From: Akkermansiaceae bacterium
GTDB lineage: Bacteria > Verrucomicrobiota > Verrucomicrobiia > Verrucomicrobiales > Akkermansiaceae
Reading direction: 5' to 3'
Assembly (NCBI GenBank): GCA_013041925.1
Contig: JABDRB010000026.1
Coordinates: 62,001 to 126,000, forward strand
Length of the DNA stretch: 64,000 nucleotides
Below are positions 9,892 to 18,909 of the stretch, in pieces. A model generated the notes under the pieces. The model was not told where the DNA came from, searched no databases, and saw only the letters and a program-made list of their open reading frames with translations. The position numbers were made by a program, and so were the translations under genes. Position 1 is the stretch's first letter. Each line of letters opens with the position of its first letter.

Positions 9892-10743
9892 TTACGCTTC
9901 GGCGACGGCTTCGGCCCAGATTTTCTTCAGGTCGTTACCCAGCACGATGGCATCTTGCCAACTGTCGGGGAAACAACTCAGCCCGTAGCCAAATTTTGGG
10001 CCCAGTTCGGGCATCACCCAGAGTTCGTTTTGAGGACGTGGCCCGCTCAACCAATGGTCAAACCCCTGACGCGCAAAGGGACGTATCTCTTTGTATTCAG
10101 GTGAAAAATCCCCCTCACCATCCGTGATCGGGACTTGGCAGTGGTGACCATTGAATGGGCGCATGTGCCAGAGAGTCGACTGCTGAAACATAGGCACATG
10201 CTCAAAAAGGCGCTCGATATAATGACTTGCATCCAGGTGCCTGAAGCAGGCGGGGTGCGAATAATCAAAGTTAATCTTCGGGTAATACCCCTTGGCCTTT
10301 TTAAACCCTTCCGCAATGGCGTAGGTTTTCTCTGGCGTTTCCGTGCACGTGTCACGGTGCATCTCCAAATGCATATCCGCACCTTGACGCTCCGCTTCCT
10401 CCATAAGGGCGACGGTCATTTCAACCCCCTCTTCGATCGACGTGCTGTGATCGCCTAACTGACAATTCATCGGACCGTTATCAATTTCCAAACCCTCACG
10501 GATCAAGGATTCAAATTCTTCTTGGTTTTGGGTAATAAAGGCCGCACCAAACCGGAGCCCGTATCGATCGAGTGTTGTTTTTAGTTCCGGAGTCTCTGCG
10601 GGACAGGTGAAGGCATCAAAGCCGGCGGCCTGCACCGCGCTGATCTGCTGGTCCAAACTCCACGGCTCCCCGTCGTCGTTGATTTGATTCCAAAGTGTCC
10701 AGTGGTTGATGATGATCTTAAGATCGGGTGTGTCGTCGGCCAT
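9892..10743 (-). CDS. Xylose-isomerase-like TIM-barrel protein
   Basis: 283 residues with the layout of the AP endonuclease family 2 / sugar-phosphate isomerase-epimerase fold. Metal-ligand candidates follow the family order: Glu in HLEMHRDT, Asp and His in NFDYSHPA, His in LWHMRPFNGHH, Glu in MPELGP. No signal peptide is present. Homologous folds include hydroxypyruvate isomerase, IolE dehydratase and MocC. The exact activity cannot be assigned; an isomerase, epimerase or dehydratase acting on a sugar, cyclitol or keto acid is the reasonable range. It sits second in the four-gene operon, 62 nt after the oxygenase fusion and 4 nt before the dehydrogenase. Confidence 0.82.
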   Translation of the reverse strand: MADDTPDLKIIINHWTLWNQINDDGEPWSLDQQISAVQAAGFDAFTCPAETPELKTTLDRYGLRFGAAFITQNQEEFESLIREGLEIDNGPMNCQLGDHSTSIEEGVEMTVALMEEAERQGADMHLEMHRDTCTETPEKTYAIAEGFKKAKGYYPKINFDYSHPACFRHLDASHYIERLFEHVPMFQQSTLWHMRPFNGHHCQVPITDGEGDFSPEYKEIRPFARQGFDHWLSGPRPQNELWVMPELGPKFGYGLSCFPDSWQDAIVLGNDLKKIWAEAVAEA

Positions 10744-10805
10744 AGTCGTTGTCGGTAATTAGGAGGGTGTGTGTTGTGAATCGCAATGTCGGTTCCGGTC
10801 CTGAT

Positions 10806-13103
10806 TTAAAATACGTCATAGGCGATCTGGTCGTCACTGACGCCGAGGTCATGAAGCATCTTCGTGCAGGCCTTGATCATCATCGGTGGCCCGCAAAGAT
10901 AAAACTCGACCGCGCTAGGTTGAGGATGATTTTCTAAATAATGAATCAAGACCACTTCATGAATAAAGCCGGTGTATCCGTCCCACGGATCGTCGTCCTC
11001 TGGGTTCGAAAGCGCAAGGTTGAAATCAAAATGTGGATGCTCGTCCGCTAATTGTTCAAAGTAGTACTGATAGAAAATTTCCTGTTGCGATCGAGCACCA
11101 TACCAGAAACTCACCTTACGCGATGTTGATTCGTTTTCAAACAGGTGGGCAAGGTGCGCACGCAACGGAGCCATGCCAGCCCCCCCACCGATGTAAACCA
11201 TTTCCTTCTGGGTCGGTTTGATGTGAAAATCACCAAAGGGCCCGATCGCCGTGACCGTGTCTCCAGGGTTCAGGCTGAATACATAACTCGACCCCACACC
11301 AGGCAAACAATCCTGCCCAGGTGGTGGGGTGGCGATACGCACATTAAACTTCAGCTGGCGCTCGGTGACGCCATTACTCGCCAGCGAGTAGTTGTTACGC
11401 CGACCTGACTCGGCGTTGCTGGCGATTAATTCATCGACATGTTGATTCCTCCAGACGGTGGTATACGGCTCAGGGATATCGAAGTCACTGAAGCGGATCT
11501 GCTCATAGGCCGGGATATCAATCTGCATGTAATCCCCCGGTGTAAACTCAATGTTTTCCTGATCATCGACCGGCTCCAACACCAACTCCTTGATAAAGGT
11601 GGAGACATTGTTGTTGCTCACCACACGCAGCGTGTAGGTTTTTTGCTGCCGTGCACCATCGCCACCAGCCTGCGCGACATTCAGCCAGATCCGCCCCTTC
11701 CGCTCCTCAGCGGGATAAGTCGCTAAACCACGGCAGATCGGTGCGCGCGCTGGTGACCCGTCCTCTAAGTTAAATCTGCCATTATGCTTCGGGCATTCGA
11801 TGATCTTCCCTTTAACCAATCCCTCAGATAGGTGGGTGTTACCATGCGTGCAGACGCCATCCGTCACGTAAATTTTGTTTTCCGCATCACGATACAGAGC
11901 AAAGGTCTTTTTACCGTGGTCGAATCGAATCACATCTTCCATGCCAAGCTCTGCTCCATCACAAATCTCCAACCAGCCATCGGTATCAGGCTGGGCGTCC
12001 GATCGCTGAAACTCCTCATCGATCCACTCCCGAGGCTCAGGCAACTTACGCTTGGCGTAATAGGTCGGATCTTTGAGCTGCTTGAGCAGGGTGGGGAAAA
12101 TCTCTTTCCACGCCGATAAGATGGAGGGGTATGGCGGAGGACAATCATCTTTGATCACCTCATGCAGCTTCGGCAGCGCATGGTAAGGAACCAGCGGAAA
12201 GATGTGATGCTCAACATGGTAATTCATGTTCCAGTAGATGAACCGGCTGATCGGGTTCATGTAGACGGTGCGGCAGTTGAGTCGGTGGTCGAGCACATTC
12301 TCCGCAAGACCGGCGTGCTGCGGCGTGTTGTGGATAATCATCAACCAAGTGCCAAATAATTGGGGCAACACAAAAAGAAAAATCGGCACCCAACTCTGCA
12401 GGATCACGGCTGAGCCAATCACCAATAAATAAAACATCAGATAAATCCGTGCCCGTAGGTAGATCTTCGTAAACTCCGTTTCGGGTATAAACGTTTTTTC
12501 ATCGGCCGTCATCCTTCCAAATGCGTGCCGGAGGATTTTAGGGAAAAACGTCCGGTATCCACCGACGTTAAATAAACTCAGAAAGTGCGCCCACATATCG
12601 GGTGGTCGGGGCACCTGGATCTCGGGATCACGCCCCACGATGATGGTGTCACTGTGGTGCCGTGTATGACTCCATCGCCAAACCACCGATTCACGCATGA
12701 CCATCAACGACGCCACTTCATAGAGCGCGCTGTTCATCCAATCGGTGCGGAAAGGTGTCCCATGTTCACACTCGTGCCATCGCGAATCCGAGCTCGTTCC
12801 ATAAAGGGTCGCGTAAATAAAATAAGGGATCACCACCCACCATGTCCCCCAGAGCAACGCCGTCGCATAGCCAGTGAGACACAGGAGCGAAAACAGAATC
12901 AGGGTGTCGCGAATCGCGGGACCATTCCTCCGCTCCAAAAGCTTCCGCAAGGTCGCACGAGGGATCTGCGGCTGATACCAATCTGCCTCCGCCAAACCAA
13001 GCTCAACCGCACGGTCCGCATTTTCTCCAGTCAGGCTGTAATCGAGAACATTGGGAGGCCGCATCAGCATCGGCGCCCCATGGTGGTGGTCGTGGTCCAT
13101 CAT
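10806..13103 (-). CDS. Three-part fusion: membrane desaturase/hydroxylase, Rieske domain and NqrF-like reductase
   Basis: 765 residues. Residues 60-345 are a membrane fatty-acid-desaturase-type diiron domain with histidine boxes HECEH (110-114), HTRHH (146-150), HNTPQH (258-263) and HVEHH (296-300), plus hydrophobic segments between them. Residues about 375-475 are a Rieske domain with Cys418, His420, Cys437 and His440. Residues 485-765 match the C-terminal part of NqrF: FAD site RNNYSLAS (569-576), NAD site GGGAGMAPLR and CGPPMM (737-742). NqrF itself carries a plant-type ferredoxin; here a Rieske domain takes its place. The protein thus contains a whole NADH-FAD-[2Fe-2S]-diiron electron chain. 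The likely reaction is O2-dependent hydroxylation, desaturation or demethylation at the membrane. Confidence 0.9.
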   Translation of the reverse strand: MMDHDHHHGAPMLMRPPNVLDYSLTGENADRAVELGLAEADWYQPQIPRATLRKLLERRNGPAIRDTLILFSLLCLTGYATALLWGTWWVVIPYFIYATLYGTSSDSRWHECEHGTPFRTDWMNSALYEVASLMVMRESVVWRWSHTRHHSDTIIVGRDPEIQVPRPPDMWAHFLSLFNVGGYRTFFPKILRHAFGRMTADEKTFIPETEFTKIYLRARIYLMFYLLVIGSAVILQSWVPIFLFVLPQLFGTWLMIIHNTPQHAGLAENVLDHRLNCRTVYMNPISRFIYWNMNYHVEHHIFPLVPYHALPKLHEVIKDDCPPPYPSILSAWKEIFPTLLKQLKDPTYYAKRKLPEPREWIDEEFQRSDAQPDTDGWLEICDGAELGMEDVIRFDHGKKTFALYRDAENKIYVTDGVCTHGNTHLSEGLVKGKIIECPKHNGRFNLEDGSPARAPICRGLATYPAEERKGRIWLNVAQAGGDGARQQKTYTLRVVSNNNVSTFIKELVLEPVDDQENIEFTPGDYMQIDIPAYEQIRFSDFDIPEPYTTVWRNQHVDELIASNAESGRRNNYSLASNGVTERQLKFNVRIATPPPGQDCLPGVGSSYVFSLNPGDTVTAIGPFGDFHIKPTQKEMVYIGGGAGMAPLRAHLAHLFENESTSRKVSFWYGARSQQEIFYQYYFEQLADEHPHFDFNLALSNPEDDDPWDGYTGFIHEVVLIHYLENHPQPSAVEFYLCGPPMMIKACTKMLHDLGVSDDQIAYDVF

Positions 13104-13247
13104 TTTGAGTGGGGTATTATTTTATACGTATCGCGCCGGCCTCGCCGATTTGGATGATTACGCAAACTGATACTCAATCGCAAATGGCGCAAGGGTAAAA
13201 GCGAATCAACGGGAAATCCGATCCAAGGTGATCCCGTCAAAAGCCCC

Positions 13248-14717
13248 CTAGCCTTCGAGCTTCTCGCGCTTCCCCGATTTTGCCTTAGCCGGCACGGGGT
13301 GATCGATATCCAGATCGTCACCCATCTCTTTTTGCAGCACCTTGAGCTCTTTCTTAAGCTCTATGAGCTTGACCGCATACTCGGGGTGGTCAGACAAATC
13401 ATGCATTTCGTGTGGATCCTTCACCGTGTTGTAAAGACGGAGTTTTTGAGCGGTCGGATAAGAAATCAACTTCCAAGACCCCTTGGCAATCATTCGCTGC
13501 GAGTTGATATACTTCCCATAAATACGCTCATACTGGATCTTCTTTGTCCCCTTGATCAAAGGCCACAGACTATGAAACTCGACCTGCGCCGGCTTTTCGA
13601 CACCAGCAAACTCCAACGTCGTCGCCATCGCATCCTGAAGGTAGATGGGCATCTCCAACCTCCTCCCCGGCTCGATCCCAGGACCCGTGATCATCATGGG
13701 AACACGCATGCTATGATCATACATACTCTGCTTCCCCAACAACCCATGATGACCACACGCCAATCCATGGTCGGCCGTAAAAATCACATAGGTATCGTCC
13801 GCCATACCCGTCGCTTCCAGCGCATCCAAAATCCGCCCAATCTGCGCGTCCATATGTGTGATGATCGCAAAGTATTCTTGGCGATGCACCTTGACCGCAA
13901 ACTCTGTCCGAGGAAAGGGTGCCAACTTCTCATCACGCAGCCTAGGCCCACATCCCATCGCATCTTTATACGGGTAAAGATCGAGAAAATTCTCCGGCAC
14001 CTTCATCTTCTCAAGCGGATACATGTCAATGTATTCCTTCGGCGACTGACGCGGGTCATGGGACGCGTTAAACGCAAGATACATAAAAAACGGTTGCTCG
14101 TCAGACTTCGCTTGATTGAGAAAATCAATCCCGTGGTTAGCCACCACCTCACTCCAATGCGTGCCGCCCTGCCAGAACCCACCCTGGCTTTTATCCCACG
14201 GTTTCCAACCGTTCTCGTAGTCCTCCTTATTCTTCGGCCGATGATACCCCGACCCTTTTGGCATGCCACCGCGTGGGTCTTTCACCACATCAAAGCGTGG
14301 CTTACCTGGAACATGCCATTTTCCCGTCATGTAGGTTGTGTATCCAGCCCCCTTCATCATCTCCGACCAGTGCGGCTTTTCTTTCACCGCCCTCTGGGCC
14401 CGATTGACAAAGGCCCCACTGTTGAGCATCGCGCGGCTCGCCACACAAACTGCCCCATTCCACGCTCCCATATTGTAGGCCTGCGAGAATGTCGCCCCAC
14501 CCATCACCAGCCGATCCAAGTTCGGCGTCTTACAGTCGGTCATCCCATACGACCCAATACTCTCAAAGGTCATATCATCGGCAAAAATAAATAAAATGTT
14601 AGGCTTGGCTCGTGGGCCAGATTTCTCAGCATTCACATCACCTGCAACCACCCCCAGCATGGCAACGGCCACCATCAGACCAACCCACCCCTTTTTTTCT
14701 ATCATCAAGCAACGCAT
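13248..14717 (-). CDS. Exported type I sulfatase
   Basis: About 489 residues from ATG 14717 with a hydrophobic signal segment (about 10-28); the frame is open to 14903, but the upstream part has no secretion signal. The alkaline-phosphatase-fold sulfatase domain starts at PNILFIFADD, with metal ligands Asp47 and Asp48. The formylglycine site is Cys91-Val-Ala-Ser-Arg95, the C-x-A-x-R variant of the canonical C-x-P-x-R. A later TADHGLACGHHG block completes the metal site. Such enzymes remove sulfate esters from polysaccharides. Gene sits 144 nt upstream of the oxygenase fusion on the same strand. An ATG at 14705 is an alternative start. Confidence 0.9.
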   Translation of the reverse strand: MRCLMIEKKGWVGLMVAVAMLGVVAGDVNAEKSGPRAKPNILFIFADDMTFESIGSYGMTDCKTPNLDRLVMGGATFSQAYNMGAWNGAVCVASRAMLNSGAFVNRAQRAVKEKPHWSEMMKGAGYTTYMTGKWHVPGKPRFDVVKDPRGGMPKGSGYHRPKNKEDYENGWKPWDKSQGGFWQGGTHWSEVVANHGIDFLNQAKSDEQPFFMYLAFNASHDPRQSPKEYIDMYPLEKMKVPENFLDLYPYKDAMGCGPRLRDEKLAPFPRTEFAVKVHRQEYFAIITHMDAQIGRILDALEATGMADDTYVIFTADHGLACGHHGLLGKQSMYDHSMRVPMMITGPGIEPGRRLEMPIYLQDAMATTLEFAGVEKPAQVEFHSLWPLIKGTKKIQYERIYGKYINSQRMIAKGSWKLISYPTAQKLRLYNTVKDPHEMHDLSDHPEYAVKLIELKKELKVLQKEMGDDLDIDHPVPAKAKSGKREKLEG

Positions 14718-14941
14718 ACCCGCTTCATAACCCCGACCCCGACCACCATACAGAAAAAAGAACAACCGAACCCACTTCGCGAGAAAAGGATTCGCCCCCC
14801 CATGACGCACCACGACCCAATCATCGGCTCCCAAACCACCCCCAAAGACCTGAGCGAACGCGCGTCGGTGCAGATTATGGGTAGAGGGAACCCTTCCTCC
14901 CAAACAAAAGGCTCAGAGGTGCATCTGAGCCTGAAAAGGGA

Positions 14942-15016
14942 TGGTGCGCGATGCAGGATTTGAACCTGCGACATCATGCGTGTGAAGCATGCGCTCTACC
15001 CCTGAGCTAATCGCGC
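14942..15016 (-). tRNA. tRNA-Val(CAC)
   Basis: A full cloverleaf on the minus strand: acceptor GCGCGAT pairs with ATCGCGC, D-arm GCTC/GAGC, anticodon stem CATGC/GCATG with loop TTCACAC (anticodon CAC), T-arm GCAGG/CCTGC with TTCAAAT. The discriminator is A and CCA is encoded. Confidence 0.96.
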
Positions 15017-15038
15017 TTAAAATGTGGCCACCATGGAT

Positions 15039-15068
15039 GCGGCTCGGGGGATTGATTAACCGAGCCGC
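15039..15068. terminator. Hairpin between the beta-CASP gene and tRNA-Val
   Basis: A perfect 9-bp inverted repeat (gcggctcgg and ccgagccgc) with a 12-nt loop. No T-run follows on either strand, so a role in termination or processing is only tentative. Confidence 0.35.
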
Positions 15069-15163
15069 TGGGAGGATGCAAGCCAATTTGGTCGATTCTA
15101 GCCTTTGTAACGATCACCCACTGGGGGACGAACCGCCGTCCCGAGGCGGGTGATGGATGCGGG

Positions 15164-16564
15164 CTAGAAGTGCACTTCTTTACCGATCACGCCGACCTCG
15201 ACATCGCCATGATGAATCTCTCGCAAGGCTTTACAAAAGACGTCAGAACGAGATTTCTCACCGTGGACGAGCCAGACTTTTTTCTTCGGTCCGGTCGTCG
15301 CGTTAAAGTAATCGATTAATTCCGAGTGGTCGGCGTGGCCGGAAAACGAGTCCATGATCTCGACCTGTGCCTTGAGTGGATACGGGTCACCAAAAATTTT
15401 GACCTCGGGCTCCTTGTGACGGATTTTCCATCCGAGTGTATTTTCTGCGCAGTAGCCGACAAAGAGGATGGTATTGTTCGGGTTGCCGATACCATTTTTT
15501 AAATGGTGCAGGATCCGTCCGGCCTCACACATGCCCGAGGCGGAGATGATGATCCCTTGTTTTTTGCTGTCGTTGAGTTCTTTGGACTTCGATACCGCAC
15601 GGATCAGGGTGAGGCCTTCAAACCCAAACGGGTCCCGCTTTTCGTAGAGGAAGTCGTTGACCTCCTGATTAAAACACTCCGGGTGGAGACGGAAAATTTC
15701 CGTGGCATTCACCGCGAGCGGGCTATCGACATACACCGGGACTTCAGGCACCCGATCCTCTTCAAAGAGCTGATGCAGGACGTAGAGAATCTGTTGAGTT
15801 CGTTCCACCGCAAAACACGGAATGATGATTTTCCCACCCCGCTTGATCGCCCTGTTTAAGACATCGGCAATCCGATCATCCGCGCCGGTGCCCAACTCAT
15901 GCTCACGCCCGCCGTAGGTGCTCTCCATCAAAACGTAATCGACGTCATTGACTGGCACTGGGTCATTGAGAATATCATTACCACCTCGACCCACGTCGCC
16001 AGAGAACAGAAATCGTTTCTTTTTCCCATCCTCCTCGTCGTCAATCTCAAGTAGGATCTGAGCGCTACCGAGGATGTGCCCAGCATCAAAAAACCGGACT
16101 GTCACGCCGGGAGCAATCATCATCGGGCGATCGTAGCCGACGTTGACAAACTGCTTCAAGCACTTCTCGGCATCACGCGCGGTGTAGAGCGGCTCGACGA
16201 GAGGTTTATTTTTCTTTTTAAGACGTTTATTCAGCCACTTGGTATCACTCTCTTGGATATGGGCACTGTCCGCCAACATGATCTGACAGAGGTCACGGGT
16301 GGCGAAGGTGGCGTAGATATTCCCCTCAAACCCCTTCGAGCTGAGGTTGGGTAAGTTACCGGAGTGGTCGATGTGCGCATGCGAAAGAACCACACAATCA
16401 ATCGTGGACGGGTCAAAATAGGGGAAACAACAGTTCACCTTATAGGCGTCCTTACGGCGACCCTGATAGAGACCACAATCAAGTAAAATTCGCTTCCCAT
16501 TCACCTCCAACAAATGTTGGGAACCTGTCGTCGTGCCCGCCGCACCGCAAAATTTAAGCTTCAT
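15164..16564 (-). CDS. Beta-CASP metallo-beta-lactamase-fold RNA nuclease
   Basis: 466 residues from ATG 16564 (an in-frame TTG at 16576 is also open). The zinc site His62-Ala-His64-Ile-Asp66-His67 is intact, followed by further metallo-beta-lactamase motifs (DAGHILGSA, SGDVGRGG). The beta-CASP domain and C-terminal motifs include SGMCEAGRILHHL, the GYCAENTLG region and SGHADHSEL. This is the CPSF-100/Ysh1-like bacterial family expected to cleave RNA endo- or exonucleolytically. It follows ftsA by 72 nt on the same strand, in the place where ftsZ is commonly found. Confidence 0.9.
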   Translation of the reverse strand: MKLKFCGAAGTTTGSQHLLEVNGKRILLDCGLYQGRRKDAYKVNCCFPYFDPSTIDCVVLSHAHIDHSGNLPNLSSKGFEGNIYATFATRDLCQIMLADSAHIQESDTKWLNKRLKKKNKPLVEPLYTARDAEKCLKQFVNVGYDRPMMIAPGVTVRFFDAGHILGSAQILLEIDDEEDGKKKRFLFSGDVGRGGNDILNDPVPVNDVDYVLMESTYGGREHELGTGADDRIADVLNRAIKRGGKIIIPCFAVERTQQILYVLHQLFEEDRVPEVPVYVDSPLAVNATEIFRLHPECFNQEVNDFLYEKRDPFGFEGLTLIRAVSKSKELNDSKKQGIIISASGMCEAGRILHHLKNGIGNPNNTILFVGYCAENTLGWKIRHKEPEVKIFGDPYPLKAQVEIMDSFSGHADHSELIDYFNATTGPKKKVWLVHGEKSRSDVFCKALREIHHGDVEVGVIGKEVHF

Positions 16565-16636
16565 GAGACAACTCAACCTTACAATCCAAGAGGATGCAAG
16601 GAGGGAGGTGCATTTCTACGGTTTTTTTGACCCCCT

Positions 16637-17854
16637 CTATCGCCCGAATGGCCAGATTGACTTCATAATCTTGTTCATGGTGCCTCCTCCGCCCTCGCCA
16701 CCGCGTTCTGCTTCAAGGATCTGAGCGTATCGAATCAGGCCGACGGCGGTGGAATACTGAGGGTCACGGAAGTTTGCGTGCACGCCACTGATATTCGCCT
16801 GCTCCGCAAGATAAATCGGGAGGTCAAAAAAGGCGTGCGCCAAATCGCTGAAGCCGCGCATCCGGCTCGTCCCTCCTGTCAGAAAAACACCAGCTCCGAC
16901 CCCTTGGAGTGCGTCGGCAGGGAGGCGATCTCGGACAAGGCTGAGAGTTTCCTCGAGTCGTCCGTTAATCACGTCGTTAAGCAATGATCGCTTGATTTCA
17001 CCTTCCTCGAAGCCGTTATCATCGATCACCTTGACGTTACCGATTCCACGTGCGGGGTCACCGGAGGCATCGCCTTCGGATTTCTTTAATGCCTCGGCAC
17101 GACTCAGTGGGATGCGCGTGATCAGGTGAATATCATTGGTGATGTGATCCCCTCCTACAGGGATACATCCGGAGGCCGCGATCGCTCCCTTGAGGTAGAG
17201 CACGTAGTCGGTGGTGCCGCCGCCGATATCAATGACCAGGGCACCCGCGTCTTTTTGCTCTCGCTCCAGCGCGACCTGTGCGGTGGCAATCGGAGCAAAA
17301 ACAACGTCGTCCACCTCCAGAGGGATCTCTCGGACACACTTGATGCTGTTTTGTATCCGGCTGCGGATGCCGTGCACGATATGAAAATCGACATCGAGCG
17401 ACCTTCCTAACAAACCGATCGGACTCACGGTATGTTCGTGCTGGTCGAGTCGATAGTGGCGGATAAAATTATGCAGGTAGACGTGATCGCCAGGGATGGC
17501 GAGATCGCGGGCAATCTCCGTGGCCTCCTCAAGGTGACCCGCGTGGACTTCATCCTCCTCGTCGGGCAAACGGAAGGTGCCACGATTGTTTACACCCTCG
17601 ATGTGGGAGCCCGTCACGGCGAGCAGCACACTGCTGATATCGACGTCACAGACGTCCTCGGCCTTGAGTAAGGCATCCTTGACGCCAGCACGCGCCTGCG
17701 GGTAATCTGAGATTTCACCTTTTCGTATTCCGGCGCTACGGGTCTCGCCGACGCCGAGAATTTTTACGGAGCCGTCAGGCTTCACCTCGCCAACCACCAT
17801 ACAAGTTTTGGTGGTGCCGATTTCGAGTCCTACATGTATTTTCGTCTTGGCCAT
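16637..17854 (-). CDS. ftsA: Cell division protein FtsA
   Basis: 405 residues of actin-fold ATPase. The phosphate-1 motif is GLEIGTTKTCMVVGE at the N-terminus, phosphate-2 is DIGGGTTDYV and the adenosine motif is FLTGGTSRMRG. The C-terminus (NKIMKSIWPFGR) is the amphipathic membrane-targeting helix that anchors FtsA and, through it, FtsZ filaments. Last gene of the dcw cluster here, 60 nt downstream of ftsQ; the intergenic stretch holds a run of nine C on the coding strand. ftsZ does not follow, which is unusual. Confidence 0.96.
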   Translation of the reverse strand: MAKTKIHVGLEIGTTKTCMVVGEVKPDGSVKILGVGETRSAGIRKGEISDYPQARAGVKDALLKAEDVCDVDISSVLLAVTGSHIEGVNNRGTFRLPDEEDEVHAGHLEEATEIARDLAIPGDHVYLHNFIRHYRLDQHEHTVSPIGLLGRSLDVDFHIVHGIRSRIQNSIKCVREIPLEVDDVVFAPIATAQVALEREQKDAGALVIDIGGGTTDYVLYLKGAIAASGCIPVGGDHITNDIHLITRIPLSRAEALKKSEGDASGDPARGIGNVKVIDDNGFEEGEIKRSLLNDVINGRLEETLSLVRDRLPADALQGVGAGVFLTGGTSRMRGFSDLAHAFFDLPIYLAEQANISGVHANFRDPQYSTAVGLIRYAQILEAERGGEGGGGTMNKIMKSIWPFGR

Positions 17855-17914
17855 GAATCAGAGCGGGGGATTGAGTGGATGGGGGGGGGAGTTGCGGTTG
17901 GGGGGCGACTGGAT

Positions 17915-18874
17915 TTAACGTTCGCGGGGATTTACCGCGACCGGTTGACGTTGTGGCCTCACGAGCACAGGATCACCAGCGAATTTTACCGGGATATTTT
18001 TTTTCGGGATCAGATTAACATGCTTCACCTCGCGCTGCGTTTTGTGGGTGTGCTCACGGATGGTGAGAAAATCCGTCAGTTGGCGGTCGTGATCATACAT
18101 CCCAAAGGTGGCGCGTGAGCCATCGTTACAGATCGCCTCCATCGAGTAATCGTTGATCAGCACGACGCGTTCGGGAAGCCACTCAGCCCTTACATCGCCA
18201 GCGTCAAACGCCTGCACTAGATGCAGCGCGCGCATCACCTCAAGGTGTTTCATTGGGCTTCCGTGCTGGAAGGCATCGCTTGGGGTCACCGTCACAACAA
18301 TGACGGGCAAGTCCCTGGCGGAGTCCCAGAGTGCACCTTCGCAGGGAAAAGTGATCCCCTCCTTGTCTGCGAGTATGCCACCGTTGCTGCGGCCTGGAAA
18401 ACCGAGCTCAGCACACTCAATCCATACAACCGGCACACGCTCGGTGAGACGGATGCGCAGCGTGCCAGGCAAGCGACGCTCGACTTGGCAGTCGACCACT
18501 TCAGGAAGCTCCTCCAGACTCTCCCTGACGCTACCTGTATCGACCGCAAAGATACTCGCATTAAGATCGATACTGGCGATATCAACCACGCGGGTGTGAC
18601 TGAGCTGACCATTGGTTTGCAAGTCAATCTCTTGAAGGCGGTATTTTTCATTACCAATGAATAGGTGCTGGACGCCCTTGTAGCCCCCCACGCCGATCAG
18701 GCCAACCATGGCTAACAATACAGCATATTTCACCCCCTTGACCAGCCCGCTCAGAACCTGAAACATCACGATGCGGGGTGAGTGCACCGTGATGTGAAGC
18801 TTTTGGAGATCCCCCCCCCTGCTCACAGTGCGTGGGGAGCGAGTGGTTTTCCGACGTTGTTTCAATGAGGCCAT
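17915..18874 (-). CDS. ftsQ: Cell division protein FtsQ
   Basis: 319 residues. A basic cytoplasmic N-terminus (1-45), one membrane segment (about 47-67), a POTRA-type domain (about 75-145, starting near YRLQEIDLQTNG) and the FtsQ/DivIB beta domain. It is a bitopic divisome protein that links FtsA/FtsK to FtsB, FtsL and FtsW/FtsI. Position between ddl and ftsA is the classic dcw order. A run of nine G in codons 19-22 is a potential slippage site very close to the start. Confidence 0.93.
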   Translation of the reverse strand: MASLKQRRKTTRSPRTVSRGGDLQKLHITVHSPRIVMFQVLSGLVKGVKYAVLLAMVGLIGVGGYKGVQHLFIGNEKYRLQEIDLQTNGQLSHTRVVDIASIDLNASIFAVDTGSVRESLEELPEVVDCQVERRLPGTLRIRLTERVPVVWIECAELGFPGRSNGGILADKEGITFPCEGALWDSARDLPVIVVTVTPSDAFQHGSPMKHLEVMRALHLVQAFDAGDVRAEWLPERVVLINDYSMEAICNDGSRATFGMYDHDRQLTDFLTIREHTHKTQREVKHVNLIPKKNIPVKFAGDPVLVRPQRQPVAVNPRER

Positions 18875-18909
18875 GATGGGGAGGTGGGGGTGTTCCTATA
18901 ACTAAACGA

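Noticed and set aside
13299-14594. 431-codon open frame on the plus strand
   Set aside because: It lies antisense to the sulfatase gene, whose product has all family motifs. The plus-strand translation is basic, His/Arg-rich and without domain character, as expected for a shadow frame in GC-rich DNA.
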